Assembly: GCA_023634235.1 (NCBI GenBank)
Contig: JAMKCF010000021.1
Location: 10,179,764 to 10,243,763, forward strand
Direction of reading: 5' to 3'
Origin: Pisaster brevispinus
Lineage: Eukaryota > Echinodermata > Asteroidea > Forcipulatida > Asteriidae
Length of the DNA: 64,000 nt
The notes under the pieces are model-generated. The model searched no databases. It worked only from the letters and a program-made list of their open reading frames with translations, and had not been told where the DNA came from. Each line of letters starts with the position of its first letter. The stretch's first letter is position 1. A program made the position numbers and the translations under genes. Positions 10,784 to 24,529 of the stretch are shown one piece after another.

Positions 10784-12989
10784 TCTAACTGAAGACTTTG
10801 GTTTTCCACAACTTTGAAATTAATCAGTCTGTAGCATGAATCTCCAGTGAGTCAACAAAGTTCTTGCCTTCACTTGAAACCACAAACTGCGAAAAAAGAA
10901 AAGTGCAAACAACTGAAATTAATTTAAACCTTATTTTGTCCACAAAAAAAGTTATTTTGCTGAAGTTTTCTTTTATAAACTTGAAGCAAAATCTAAAAGA
11001 ATTTAAAAACTAACAATAAATACAGTTATTAAATTATGTTTTCTGTTCTTAGAAATTGCAGAAGGATATCGTTTTGACATCACTGGTGTTACTAATGTTG
11101 AAATCAAATCAAGTGCTGTATATTTAAATGTATCCCCCCAAAATTGAAGGAATTTAGTTTAAACAACAATAATCTGCACAATATTATCCAGTGAAAAATC
11201 CACTTCAAAACTTCAGAAGCTACAGAATAAAAACAAACAAATACCAAAGGGAAAAATTCAGGGGAAACTTAGACCGCGTCCGAAACTGTGCATTGTCAAC
11301 TTTTACAAGAAGAACCATGCAGACAACAAAATCCATTTTGTGAAGATTTTATACTACATGAGTGTATCTTAAACGTACTGTATGCGTTGTAAACGTTTCA
11401 TGATATTTTATTTCCTGGAGTTCCTTGGCCAAATTGCTCACATGCAATGTCAATCCTCCACTATCCTCCACTCTTGCAAATGTTACTCAACACCCAACCA
11501 ACCGTTTGAGTCCGGTTTGGTTTTTGCGAATCAACCCATAATTCGTGCGTATCGGCCAGCAGTTCCTTTGTATATATGGGGAGAACCCTGATTTTTGCAA
11601 AGTTCGTACATGTATGCTTGGCCCAGTGATATGCAACTGTTCTTTGGGACTGCAGTCTAAATCCTCCGCAATCAGAAAGCTTCCTGAAGACGACTAGGGT
11701 TTTGATTTGTTTTAAATGAACATTTACACAAATTTGTGTACATAAGTAATGTACACAGTGATTACCCGACCATAATGAAAAGAACAGTATTTGTATTAGC
11801 TGTATGCAAAAACAACAAAGGACTCGGCCTAAACAATGGCCTTGCATTAGCACTACAAAGAATATATATCTTGTTTCCATGGCCATGGATGGGTATTAAT
11901 TAGCAACTGCCTTGAATTACTAGTCAATTGTGACACAACAACAAATTACAATGTACCTTTTTTTCCCAGCAACCACAGACAGACACAGTGGAATTTGAAA
12001 CCAACAAAATATTCAATCATTTTTTTTTACGCTGTTGGTAGATTAGTAAATAACGCAATATCTGGCCACTTCTCGAACAATAGGCAAAAACCGGAAAGCA
12101 TTGTGAAAATAATATTGAATCTTTGTTATCTGTGTAATTCACAGCCCAAATGTTGCATACACTGTAGACTGTTCCTGAATAGCCCCAGGGTGAACTACAA
12201 TGTAAACATTAGGCCTATTCACTTGTGAACTCAGCTTCAAGCTCCAGTGAAAGTAATTGTACATCATTGATGCACAAATTCTTTGATATCAATTGCATGA
12301 AATAACATGTTTTCAACTGTACAAATATCCACCTGACATTACGTGAACATCATAAAATATTTGCATAGTGATTGCACGTGGTACGTCACAACTAGTTTCT
12401 GAACATACACCAACGGTTTGGGTACACTTCCCTTTCCAATGTAATCGACAAAATTAGTAGTTCAACCCCCTTGTCTCCTTGCTGTTTCCTCATCTTTGTT
12501 CATCTTCTACTTCATCTGACTGCACTCTGCTACCACTCCTTTACCACCCGAATGCTTTTAATTCGTACACTGTGTACAGAGGTGTGTCTACACATGTATG
12601 TTGTCATTTAGCCTTTAAGAATTAGACCCTGCTGAGGACGTCAGGCCATAGTCCTATTTATCATGGTGCGGCCATCTTGATTTCCCCCCACTCAAATCGA
12701 TGTAACCAAACCGAAGCTGGAAGGGCACATAGCCTGGTTCCTTTTTGTACAATGAATATTTACATCCATTACTCTTATTGGATACAGGGAACAGGACCAA
12801 GATGGTGGCAGCATGATAAAGGTCTATTGCAAATTTTTTACAACTGCTATAATTATCTGTATCAAATTTTCGCCAAATTTCTCTGAAAATTTAACCTGTG
12901 ATTTACATTTCTGTTTAACCAATGCACACTATGTACTCTTCAACAACAATACCACTCATTTAATTAAGTGCTTCTATTATGTTCCAGTA

Positions 12990-13362
12990 GTTTCCAGGGA
13001 GGAATTTGGGAGGAAAACCCACAAGACTGCAGGGCTTGTAACTAAAAATGACTACTGGACCAGAAGTTATTTTTTTCAAGACCAGAATCAAAATGAGTTG
13101 AACAAACCCTAAGAGAAGATCTATCTCATTTGTCTTATAAATGTGTATGTACAAGTTTAGATACTCAACAGAATTGAAAGAAATTGATTAGACTCATAGC
13201 CAAAATTTTTCACAACGATATTGCACAATGAGGTAGCCTATTATTATTCACTTGAAAAACACAAGACCACAGGGCTTGTCCGGTTGTGAGTTTACTGGCC
13301 CCATGCTTCAATCACTGGCCTCTCAGGCCTGCCGTCCAGTGTTAATTTCGAGCCCTGGTTTC
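12990..13362. repeat. agccctg / ggaggaatttggg repeat family, copy 1
   Basis: One end has GGAGGAATTTGGGAGGAAAA and CTGCAGGGCTTGTAACTAAA. The other has CACTGGCCTCTCAGGCCTGC and TTAATTTCGAGCCCTGG. The same blocks, about 370-430 bp apart, recur at 14044-14466 (inverted) and 50245-50673. Smaller related pieces occur near 45915-46110. Confidence 0.6.
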
Positions 13363-14043
13363 AACATTTTGATGACTGGTACATGTATGAGATGCATGGA
13401 TATGATATCTTGTAATTTATAAATGGTGAGACCCATTACAAAACTTCATCATGCATTAATCATTATAGAACTGGATAAATAACTGCACTACACGATGTAT
13501 GTATTGCAAATCTTTGCAGGGGGATGACTTGTATCATTGCAATCTTAAGAATTCATCAATCTGTTATAAGGTTATTTGCCTTCTTCCCAAGCATCTTGAC
13601 AAATCATCACCAAGGAGGTTAACATACAAATACAATCTACACAGACAGACAGGCATGAAGAAGTCATCAGTGGTGCGGTGCCAAAAGGTCCCCTGACCCC
13701 TGGCCCATGATATGAAGAAATAGATCAGACAAACTTTCTATCCTTAGCTTGCATCCCTGTATACTTGAAGAAAACACTTGCAGTTTTGAGCAAGTTTCTT
13801 CCATAGTTCTAGAATGACAATGGCTTGGCTAGTTATATCCTCTGAATAAATATTTTTTTAAACTATTCAGTCAAAGCCAGGACCTCAGTTGTTGGCATTT
13901 CATCTGTCAACAAAATATAAATGTCTAACTGTCTATTAACAATTTGTTTACACAGAGAATGTAATGATTGTCTTCATATTGGTTTATGCACACCAACAAC
14001 TGTAAACTAGTTTATAGCTTACCCCCACATGAGTAAAGCAAGC

Positions 14044-14466
14044 TCGAATTTAACACTGGACCGCAGGCCAGAGGCCACTAGTTTTAGTGTCTGGCCAGTA
14101 AACTTATGACTGGACAGGTCCGGCTGTCTTGTGTTTTTTAATTGAATATTAATGAATGATAATACCTCACTGTGTAATATCTTGAACGAAAATAAACTAT
14201 GTTCAAATGGTGACTTTGAGTCCGATAAAAAAACTTTCAACTGAGTAATGAAGTGTACTAAAAAAAATCGTTAAGACAAGTGAGATAAATCTTCTCTTAC
14301 AAAAATAGTGCTAGTTCAAATAGCTAAAATGCAGGTTGTTAAACTGTGTCAGGAAGTTTTTATCTCATTTTGATTCTGGTCTTGTAAAAACAATTCTGGT
14401 CCAGTCAACATTTTGAGCTACAAGCCCTGCAGTCTTGGGGGTTTTCCTCCCAAATTTGAGCCCTGC
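14044..14466. repeat. agccctg repeat family, copy 2
   Basis: This is in inverted orientation relative to copy 1. It begins CGAATTTAACACTGGACCGC and ends TTTTCCTCCCAAATTTGAGC followed by CCTG. Confidence 0.6.
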
Positions 14467-15444
14467 ACTTCAACGGATTATCCTTGGTTATTACAGTACT
14501 GGCAGCTACACTAGCTATGCGGACTGTACTAAACTCAAGTATGATTTTACTAATTTTAAAACAACCAAGCTTAAATTGTTGTATAAAACATAGTTTGCAA
14601 GACAATGACTGCTAAAAGTAAAGCTTTTAGATCAGTCAGTCTCTTCTGTTGAAAAAACAAAACCATGGAAAATAAACCCGCCCCTGTCAGACCTTGTAGT
14701 TAACTAGCTGAAACAGGCCTGCTGAAATGGGCAGGCCTGATGCTCTAACAGAGGCAACAGAGGCAATTGCCTCCATGCCCCTGGTCATTGCCTTGGTGTC
14801 CTACAGTTACAAATTTCCATCGTTGAGGTGTTCTTTCATACAAAAACACTGCCTTTCCCTTTAATGCCTTTACAAGAATGTAGTAAATCGGGTAGTAATA
14901 CTGCCAAGCTGAGCATTAGACCTACACTTGAATAAAAAAATTCCATAATGCACACTAACATTGTGAACTTTCAAATGGGAGGAATGTGAAACAATATCTG
15001 CTTTGGGAGTCATTATCATTCCACTTCTTGGCAGGTGACGGTAAGTGTTTCCCATAATGGTTTATCTTGGGGCGTTTCATCAAACATAAATTTACAAACT
15101 GCACATAATATGTAGGCAGAATGCCCAGCAGCTTTGATGTTGGAAACTTCAGACGTAACTACTTCAAATTCAAATGGCATCCTCTGACTAAACCGAAACT
15201 ACTTGTTGAATTTACATAATCTTTCCGAAATTGTTCAAAATTTCAAAACCAGGTGAGCTCAACCTTTGTACATTGTTCATGATATACGAACACTAAAAGT
15301 GAACACTTAAACTGCTGTAAGACAAACACTACATGTACATGTCAGTATCTCAGATGCAAAATTAACATATTAAATCGTTGCAGTACCCGACGCTACATTA
15401 TGTAAAACATAGGATTCAAACTGCCTCTAGCTACTGGGCTAGCT

Positions 15445-15517
15445 TGATAGTCTAGTGGTAAGACATCTGCTCTAGCGATGAAACAGTATGGGTTCGAATC
15501 CCACCCAAGTGATTTGC
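15445..15517 (+). repeat. tRNA-like sequence (SINE head or tRNA pseudogene)
   Basis: Contains TAGTCTAGTGGTAAGACA (A-box-like) and GGGTTCGAATCCCACC (a perfect B box and T stem-loop). The acceptor stem pairs only partly (about five of seven positions) and the anticodon stem is poor, so I do not call a functional tRNA. Confidence 0.5.
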
Positions 15518-18500
15518 CTGTGGATTTTTTTCACAGAACTTGGTAAAGTACTGAGTATACAGTGTTTAATACACACCAGTGTGATGGTAAAAAACAAACT
15601 ACACCCATGCTCTTTATCCCCAATTCAAAATTAACATCTATTACAGTGTACTTAACAATCAATTTCCCTCCCGCTTCAAACTTACAGGCATTCTTCTACC
15701 TAAGTCTTCAATCTTAAAACTTAAAAATAACCAAAGATTATTAAAGCTTAGTTGCACATGCTTTTCACCATGCCCAATAATATGGAAGTGTAAAACAATA
15801 TAGGCCCTGCATAATTACAGTGCTTGATGGTGGAACCAGCCCTGATACGTGTACTTCTTGATACTTGAAGGCATCAGAGACAATTGCCTCCACACTCTTG
15901 GCCTTTGCCTACATGTAGGTGCCCCTTGAAATGTTCCAGTTAGAAATTTCAATGTCCCTCATAGAGGTGTCTTTTACTAAGAAAACAAAAAAAGCCCCCA
16001 GTCGCCCTCTTACAAGAGCGAAGTATCAGACTTAGCCCAGTAGTGCTAGGCTGGATGCAAGAGACAGTGTGTGCACCTGTTTGTACCCTCAGGTACAGTA
16101 GTTAAATATTGCACTTTGTTGTAAGTGTCACTTCTGTTTACTCCCACACAAAATGTTTATTACAAATTGACATGGCACCCAAATCATTCATGAAGGATTT
16201 GGGTCCCACGTAAATTTATAACAAATATTTTGTGTGGGATTAGAAGTGGCACTTACAACAATTAAAAGTGCAAAATTTACAAGTTACACAATCAATCCCG
16301 ACTGGCGACTGAACAGTTGTGCACCAAGCATTCAACCATGGTCCAATAATGAAGCAAGTGGTTCAACCTTGGCAGTCAGCCCTGGTGGCAGTCAGCCCTG
16401 GTGGCAGTGTATGTTTGTTTTAATCTAACTCATGCAGAACTGTCTTTTCCTTTTTGCACTAAACTGCAACTGCAAACACATCTAACTGCACATAATGTAA
16501 AAAACTGGGCTGGAGAGTATGCAGTAACTGCAAGGGTTGGACGAGGCCTCAGTGATATTACAATTACCCAGTAGACATTGGACGCATTTCAGGCCTGATA
16601 CTTCAACGCAGTACATGTTGTGGGCAAAGCAGTTTTTTTCCTTGGTAAACGGAACAAGAGGACAACTTATTGGAACATTTCAAAGGGCACCAAGGCAATG
16701 ACCAGGTTGCCTTCATGATCGGGCCTGCATAGTGCTAGAACTCAATCATTTCATGCCAGGTGGTGTTATCCAAGATTTGACTCGTACAGTTAATGATATG
16801 AATGGAGGTTGTGCCGTATTTTAAAAGAATATGGATACTGATGCACACATCTTAAATAATGAGATGCACTATGGACGTCTATGTAGGTCAATCATCAGGC
16901 ATTGCAGTCCGGGATTTGACTGTACATGTACATATCATCTTTATGTTTTATACAACGTATCAGATACAATGCAGGGATACATTACACTTGCACTTGATAA
17001 GAGGAAGTGTAAGCGGACACTGGGAGACCTTGAAACATCGGGTGCCAAAAGGCTTCCCGAGTCTACTAAAAAGTGCAGGCCTTATTTGAACTTCATATCT
17101 GTTTTATTTCTCTTTTTAAATCCACGGTTATAAATGCTACACCTTGGCTCCTCACTCTTCATTGTCTACAATGTCATACAAACGTATACAATTCCTTTAA
17201 CGTTTTAGCGTAACCCGTGAGCTCGTTGTTTCACTAGTCCACCAGCGTCTTCACTGTTCCATAATTCATATTCATAACTGGGATGTTATTTCTGAAATAG
17301 CCAGCTGAACTATTTTGTGAGCAGTTCAACTTGGATCCTCATGTGCTTTAAATATTTATTATTTACCATTTTATCTACCAACAAAAAATGCTCTGAAAAA
17401 AAAAAGAAACCAACGAGTGAAAACTTCCTCAAATAACAAGATTAAATCACTTTTAAACTTCCAAGCAAAAAATGGCAAACAATTTGATATTATAATCTTT
17501 AATAAATTTGTGCAACTTTCGTAATTTGATAATTTGACTGATTCAGTGTAATTTATGAGAACCTGCAAACAATGTATAATAATCAGGGATCAATATCATT
17601 TTAATTTAGATGAAAATGGTTTTCAGGAAAACTTTATAATCAGTTTCACTTAAACTATTAAAAGTGAGCTTTTGAAAAGTTTTCAAATCGATCATTATTC
17701 AGAAAGGTATAAAATATGCTTTTCTCCAGAGCAAGTTTGAGGGAGAACAATTTGTGATGTGCTTATATTCAACAACAAAAATGTGAACAAGTCACAATAT
17801 GTACATGTAGGAAGGTAACGATGGGTACGTCCCAAGCAGGCCATTAGGAATTTAGGTCTGTAGCGAGAAATACACATGTGGGCCCACTATTTATGTGCTT
17901 GGCTGATGGCACAAGTTTAAAGTTTGCAAATTGAATTTTTTTTTTTTTAAAGACGAAACAAAAAGTCGCCACGAGCAAAAAAAGGTCTGAACCAAGTGGC
18001 CCCGCCTCTTGGATCCGTACATGACCTCTATGGTCCACATACATGTACAATAAATAAATTGAAATGATCTGCCTGATACACTCGGATAATGATCAGCCAG
18101 TGTGGCGACAGGCAACAGTTCATTAATTGATTATGAGGCTGCATTCCAAGGTTGTAACATACACGTAATATTGTGTTAAATACTCAGTTCATCATTAAAA
18201 AAAAACAAATCTTGTTGGAAGTCCTCGTAATGAGGGCTTGAAATATCTAGATTGAACAAATGGCAAGAGTCTATTTTTGTCCAAGCAAACACTTTGAAAG
18301 TTGACTATAGTGTGTACTTAAAATTGTCTAGCCTGTTTACAACATAAAAAGAAACAATTTGGGTCTTGCAAAATATTTTGGGCCCAGTGAAAATGCTACT
18401 AGGTACACGGCCTGTCATCTAGAGGATATTTTCTCAACATTCAAATTCTGCTTTGGTGTTGGAAAAAAGTTTTTTTTTGACTGAAAACATCAATGTATTT

Positions 18501-21500
18501 TCTACCTCCATGGTTTGGGGGACTGATTCACAATATTATAAAGAATTGTTACACTTTGAAATATTTAGCCTGTCACAAGTTTGACCCGGGTCTGTCTTAT
18601 TCAAAGACTTTAAAAAATAAACAGCGATTTTTCCAAGAGGATTTTGCAGTTTTCACAATGTGTTTTCCACACAAATGAAAGCATCAGTCATTAGGCCTAC
18701 AACGCAATCACAAACAAATAATTCCCAATGAAATTAGGCGGTAATACATGCGCTGATGTGTATAATAAACAAGGTGAGCACTGCGCATACCTCAATCAAA
18801 AGATAAACAAATCCCTGAATGAAAGCATTTGAAGCACTAAAACAAACCTGTGTCCACGGTATCAAATAAACTGCATTAATGATAGAGAAAAACAGCACTT
18901 ACACACAAACGATGACTTGATCCAAATGAGATTCAACAGAGAAATGTAAAATTCATCAAATTTTCTGCATTACACCTACCCACACAGATGCTTCCAGTCT
19001 CACTGCATCCGAACACGCCCAACACCAGGGCCTCAATGCTGAGTGAGCATGTACATGTATCCTTCCCTGACCAACTGCCTACGCAAAGTGTGATGACAAC
19101 AGTGTGCACAATTGTAGGTTATAGAGCAGGTCATGGCTATAGAAGCAGAGGGACCAAGCCCACACATGTGCGCTATATACACACTGCATTCATAACACAC
19201 CCACTCAATCCTTATAGGGAAGTAGCTGTAGGCCTTACATGCTGAATATATGCTACGCCCTTAATGCACATTGATTACTGGGACTACACTACCGCCTGTG
19301 TATACATTTTAAAGCAAAGGTACAAGGATTTAACCACATAAAAAAAAGAGAGCTTATTAGGCCTAACATGTGTATCACTATCCTTAATATAGATTACCTG
19401 CTGTACAGGTTTTCAAAAGATAATTTACAATCGAAAGAAGATGATTGGGGCCTTCCTATAGTTTGATTCTCTGCATAATGCTCTTTTGACGTAACTAAAA
19501 GGGAACCCAGCAGCAAGGGACCTGTTTGATTGCAAGGCCCCTGTGGTTCATTGTCAGCACTACATGCTGACAAGCTTTGCCCATAAGTTGAGAGGGTTTA
19601 TTTTGCATGTTTTCAAACAAATTTTTATCCAAGTGTGTAATTGTTTACGTCCTGGGTTAATTTTATTAAAGCTTGTTTGCTAAAATTTGGTTTCATCTAC
19701 ACCATTGACAAATTTCATAGCGATATTTTACACAAAGGACGCTGGCAGAGTATTGTCCTGCCCCTGCTTATCAAATCACTGACCCCTGTTGATTGACACC
19801 CCCTCTAGGCATGGTCCAGGAAAGAGCATCAATATTTTGTTTGAAGAGTATGTATTTGTACATATCCTCTTGTTTTCAATAAACACACCTGCCATAAAAC
19901 TGACTGTCTGTGAAAATGTCATCAAATTTGGTGGTAACATTTGAGTGACAATAACAAAATTGGTTCATGTTTTGTCAATGTATTTTCTGCATCATGTCCA
20001 TATTGGGCTTAATTCAATTGCAGCAATCGAAAGTTATGTGATTTGTGGGGTTTTCAAAAGCCAGGCATTGACAGTTCACAAAATTTTCGAGCAAATTTTT
20101 TTGAAATTTTTTAATTATTTTTAATCCATGTCAATTCAGACTGCAGGCTTTTTGAACCAAACCAACTATTATGTACTGTCATGACTGTGTGACAAACAAG
20201 CTGTAGACAACAATGTAGATAAATGTAGGAATGTGGCGTCAACAGAATTCCATGGTTGTTGTAATGCGGTTCATTGCTTTTTACTGTCCTGATCGTAGTA
20301 AAGGTTCTAATATTTCCTGATATTCAATGGAGGTGAAACTCTCTAGAGAGGGCACATAAGCCAAGCTTTAGTAACCCAATATCATCCAGGTTGTTTTGAC
20401 ACACTGATCATACAATAAACCTGAATTTTGTTTATATTATTGTCATGTAAAGGCACAATGTACATTATGCTGCAATGAAAGAATTTGAAATAAATGCAAT
20501 ACAATAAAGAGTCGGGGCTGGAATTTCATCTTAGAGAGGGCACAGAGGGCGCTTTCATTTTGCAAAAGGGCACTTCCATTGGAAATTCTAGGTCTATGGG
20601 AAACATTTGTGGGGGCACCAAGGCGAAGACCAGGGCAACAGGGGCTGTGGCCTACTGTGACCTCTGTGTAATTCCAGGTCTGCAAACCTTTTCTTATTGA
20701 ACTCTGAACTTTAAAGACTTCACAAGGGTCTTTTTTCTACACGTAGAAGTTTATAAAACCATGTATCATGGAAATTTAATATGTGAACAGCGTGTTGGAA
20801 ATAGGAAGTGAAAACATGCACATTTTCGTAACTTTGGGCTCTTTCCGTTTGGGCAACTCACAGAAAACAATCATCAAAAACATTTTGTAATTTTTGGCCA
20901 ATTCCCCAAATTGGGCAAAAAGCTTGGATTAAAAAATAATTCAAATAAGTGTAGATATGGTGGGCCTGCTTGCCCCAAATCTGTAATGACAGAAACACGG
21001 GGCATGCTAGCCCCAAACATTCTATGGCACGCTTGCCACCCCAAACAGGTATGATTGCCTTTAAAAACTTGGCACGGTAACCATATACATGGGGCATGCT
21101 TGTACGACCACAGATATGTAAAAAAAAAAAGCGTAAAGGAGTACAGTGGCCCAGTTACTGGATATAATTTATAAAGTAAGAAAGTTTTTGCTCTTTTCTC
21201 GAACAAGTAGACACTGTATCAAGTTCAACTGAAACTTTCACATACATGTAATGTTACTTCAATTGTATCTTTCTTGATAACTTTGTCTAAAAATCAGCAT
21301 TACGTTAGCGTTGACAAAAAACAATGACCTTTTTCTTCTTCTGCCTGTATTGTTATCCACACAACAATAAACGAGAGACCTGTTTCATACAGTATTACAG
21401 AATACAGTATACGCACAAAGTCCATAGATGACGCTATGCAGTATGTGCAGCCTTACCAGCAACTGTAAAATTCCTGCTACATGTGGTTTAGCCTTTGACT

Positions 21501-21912
21501 GAGAAAGACATCCTTTCTCCATGATGTGGAAAGACTATGCTACTTAATCTATTTTATAAGCTAGGGTAGGGTCAAAACGTCAGGCTACAAACACATGTAC
21601 ACAAAATGTATACAACTTAAAAGTGTTGACAGATAATTTTTTAGTTTGCTTGGTGGATAGCCATTTCTCTATTTTTCAGGAGTAATATTTATAATTTAAT
21701 AAAAATGGTCAATACTTCAGTTGACCTTTAAAATTACTGAATACAAGTAGGCGCATGCCTATATGGCCATAGGCCCCTACTGAAGTGATGTTATTGTTAA
21801 TGTTATTGTCAGTAACTATTTATTTAATGTAATTTATAACACAAAAACAAACACTACATTGATCACAGCACTGAGCATGCACACCGCGGCCCGACACAGA
21901 AAAGCAACTTAC

Positions 21913-22020
21913 TTCGTCCCAGATGTCTGAACAATTTCAATCAAACGCATCCACAACGGACTACAGCAGACCAGGATGAAACTGTGCAGACATTCTCACA
22001 ACTCCTTGAGCCTTTTTATA
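21913..22020 (-). promoter_or_regulatory. Candidate SLC8 promoter: TATA box and non-coding first exon
   Basis: On the minus strand TATAAAAAGG begins at 22020. About 100 nt downstream is a strong splice donor (GTAAGTTG starting at 21912) with no long reading frame before it. This layout fits a core promoter followed by a short 5'-UTR exon of about 75 nt. The next gene downstream in this orientation is the Na+/Ca2+ exchanger, whose first coding exon has an acceptor-like AG directly before its ATG. The link is inferred from position and splice signals only. Confidence 0.4.
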
Positions 22021-24529
22021 GCACCAACAACCGTAAATTCATGCTCATTCAATCAACTCTGGCCTACCTAGTACTTTAATAGCGAGAACCGCTCTCGATC
22101 CTTCGTCCGTCCCTTGCTAAAGCTAGCATGGGGGGGCATCCACCGCGTTAACACACACCCGACCGACCGGCCGGCCGTGGTTGCCATCTCGGCGGATTGT
22201 TCCATTTAATAACAGGGGTTTCCCATAGATTGTTTAAAGCGTAACAATTTGATCTTACAAAGAATATAGACTCAATTTTTAAAATGTAAAATCTAATACA
22301 CTAAGTATATACTTTGAGTTATATTGAGAAACGGATTTTATAATAGTTGCTCTAAAAAATATAGGTAGACTAATGCAACACCCCCGCTGGAATGAGATTG
22401 ACGTTCATCTTTCAACAGGTGGCGTGCTATTGACATGGTTCACGCGCCGCTTTTGTATTGACTGTTGTTGGGGGATGGAATTGTGGCCACTTGAATTGAA
22501 TGCCGTGTTGTTCAGCAGTCTAGCTAGCCATGGAGCTGCTTTCTCCATAATGTTGTTTTGTTTTACTCAAGTCAAATGTCAGGAGCAATTCCCTTAGGAT
22601 GATGAATCTACCAAATGAACACAAAAGTATCAAAATCTTGTAGAAAGCACAAGATAACATCAACATGTTGCTCGGTTTGTTTATTTTATATAAAACCTGT
22701 TTTATTGACACTCTAAAATTAATACATCCAGGTTTTGGGTTTTGTTGTTTACACAGTACAAGTCATGATTTTCTTTTTGGCTTGAGGATCAAGATAACAT
22801 AATAAATGCACTTTTTATTAGGTACAACATAACCTTAAATAAAATAATATTCAAAAAGAACCTTGGGGATTTTGTTTCTAACTCCATCTCAAAATGTCAT
22901 GGTACCCGATCCAAAACACTGAAATATGACCTGGGCCAAATTCCTAAGAGCTGCTTAATCAAAAAATATTGCTTAACAATTTTTGACCAAATGTAGAAAT
23001 GATCTGGATACCAGTGACAAACTGTACATGTTACATAGTAGTTTGACAGGTAACCATATTCTGGTCAGCATAATTTTGTCGTGCTTAGCTACTTTTTGTG
23101 CCTAAGCAGCTCTACAAAATTTGGCAAAGGTGCACACAAAAAAACCATTTGCAGTACACATTACAAAGCAAGTTATCCTTAGAATTCCAATGAGGCACGC
23201 ACAGCTTTTCTAGCTTTGCCTCAATGTTTTGGTATATGTCAAATGAAAGAACTCATGTACGTCAGAGGAAGTGCTTAGAAATAGTAACTCCCCTTGTTCA
23301 AGAAACATCAGATTGTAGATTGTTTAAGTAAATTATAACTGGTCTTCTTTGTGCTCCTTACATAAAACACTTAAAATTACAGATACATTTCATGATATAA
23401 AAAAAATTATCAACCTTTCCAACCTCACCCTTTTCAACTGATTAACCTTAAAGGTACGGTCACTTTGGTAATGACCATGAACAAACTTTGTGAAATTTCT
23501 TTTCGAAAGCCTCCTTATTTGTAAAGATTGTTAATGGTAGTAAGAATCCCGTATTGTCTGAAATGCCTCGTTGATTAGAAATCAATAAAATAATGTTGCC
23601 ACTTTGCAATCACCAAAACCCACCTCTCGATGAGTTTTGGAGATTTGAATTTCTGTGGTGTCCGTTTGTGAATGCTACGGCCAGAAAGGGAATTGGTACC
23701 CGCAGTCACCTCACTAAATCTAGATGGATTTAACATTCTTGATGAAACACCATGGCAGTTATGTTTTTCTGTTTTTCTCAACAAGACACTGCAATCAATT
23801 CAAACTTTTACAAGTGACTTTAGTTGTATCTGTCTTTATAATTTTGCGTATAAGTCAGCATTACGTTGACAAAAACCATTGGCTAGAGAATCCCCCATTT
23901 CCTCCAATGCAAAATTCTCCACTCTATGGTAACACAACACGCAAATGCTTGGACTTCCAGATAAGATTGATATACCTTTTCTAACAAAGTCACACAACTT
24001 CCTGAATAGAATATCTTTTAGGATTTAGGACCACTAGGGTTAAAGAAGCATAAAAAACATATACTAGTTTTTACAACATACTAGAGCAAAAGATGGTAAT
24101 GCAGACAATTCACACATTATCCACATGGTCACTTTTCTTTATACTATTTTGTTTCGTTGCAAACTATGTACATGAAGTATTATACTTCAAAACTCCAAAT
24201 ATTTAAGGTGACCAAGTTGGAGAGGCTGTTGTTTTCTATTGAGCCTTACAGTATCAGCTTTGAGAGCATCCCAACCCCTAAGCTGTTGGACAAGGAAACA
24301 TCCGATATTCATCAAATTCCTTCAGCAATCAAACTTTTGGACATCGATAAGATTGGCTTGACATTTAAGGCTCCATGATGCCAGGGCAAGGCTGAATTGG
24401 TTGTGTGGTGATGAAACTTCAAGAAACCAGGTGAATCTGAGAAGGAGTGAATCCGAGATCTGAGTAGCGAGAGTCAATACTGTATAGAAGACACTCGATG
24501 TGTTCATGACGAGGAGTGTCCTGGTTGTT
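22021..24529. other. Intergenic region between SLC8 promoter and SNU13 3' end
   Basis: No gene was recognised. It contains a GC-rich patch with CCGACCGACCGGCCGGCC near 22160-22180, upstream of the candidate SLC8 promoter. There is one copy of the gggccc...ttcataaagctgcttaagc hairpin repeat (about 22930-23127) and one end of a TTAA-type element near 23449. Part of the right side must be SNU13 3' UTR, but I could not fix the poly(A) site. Confidence 0.5.

Larger units (their letters stand above)
10784..21912. other. Probable long 5'-UTR intron of the SLC8 gene
   Basis: No conserved coding exon was found. An acceptor-like AG at 10790-10789, just before the NCX start codon, and a strong donor at 21912-21907 would make this one intron, but that link is inferred. 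The region has two copies of the gttcgaattt/agccctg repeat (12990-13362 and 14044-14466), several gggcacc-type repeats (14755-14880, 15865-16030, 16590-16730, 20510-20690), a tRNA-like sequence (15445-15517) and an inverted repeat near 12640-12830 whose arms contain CCATCTTG and CAAGATGG. Confidence 0.5.

Noticed and set aside
15445..15517. Functional tRNA gene
   Set aside because: The B box and T arm are good but the acceptor and anticodon stems pair poorly and there is no clear terminator, so a SINE head or pseudogene is more likely.
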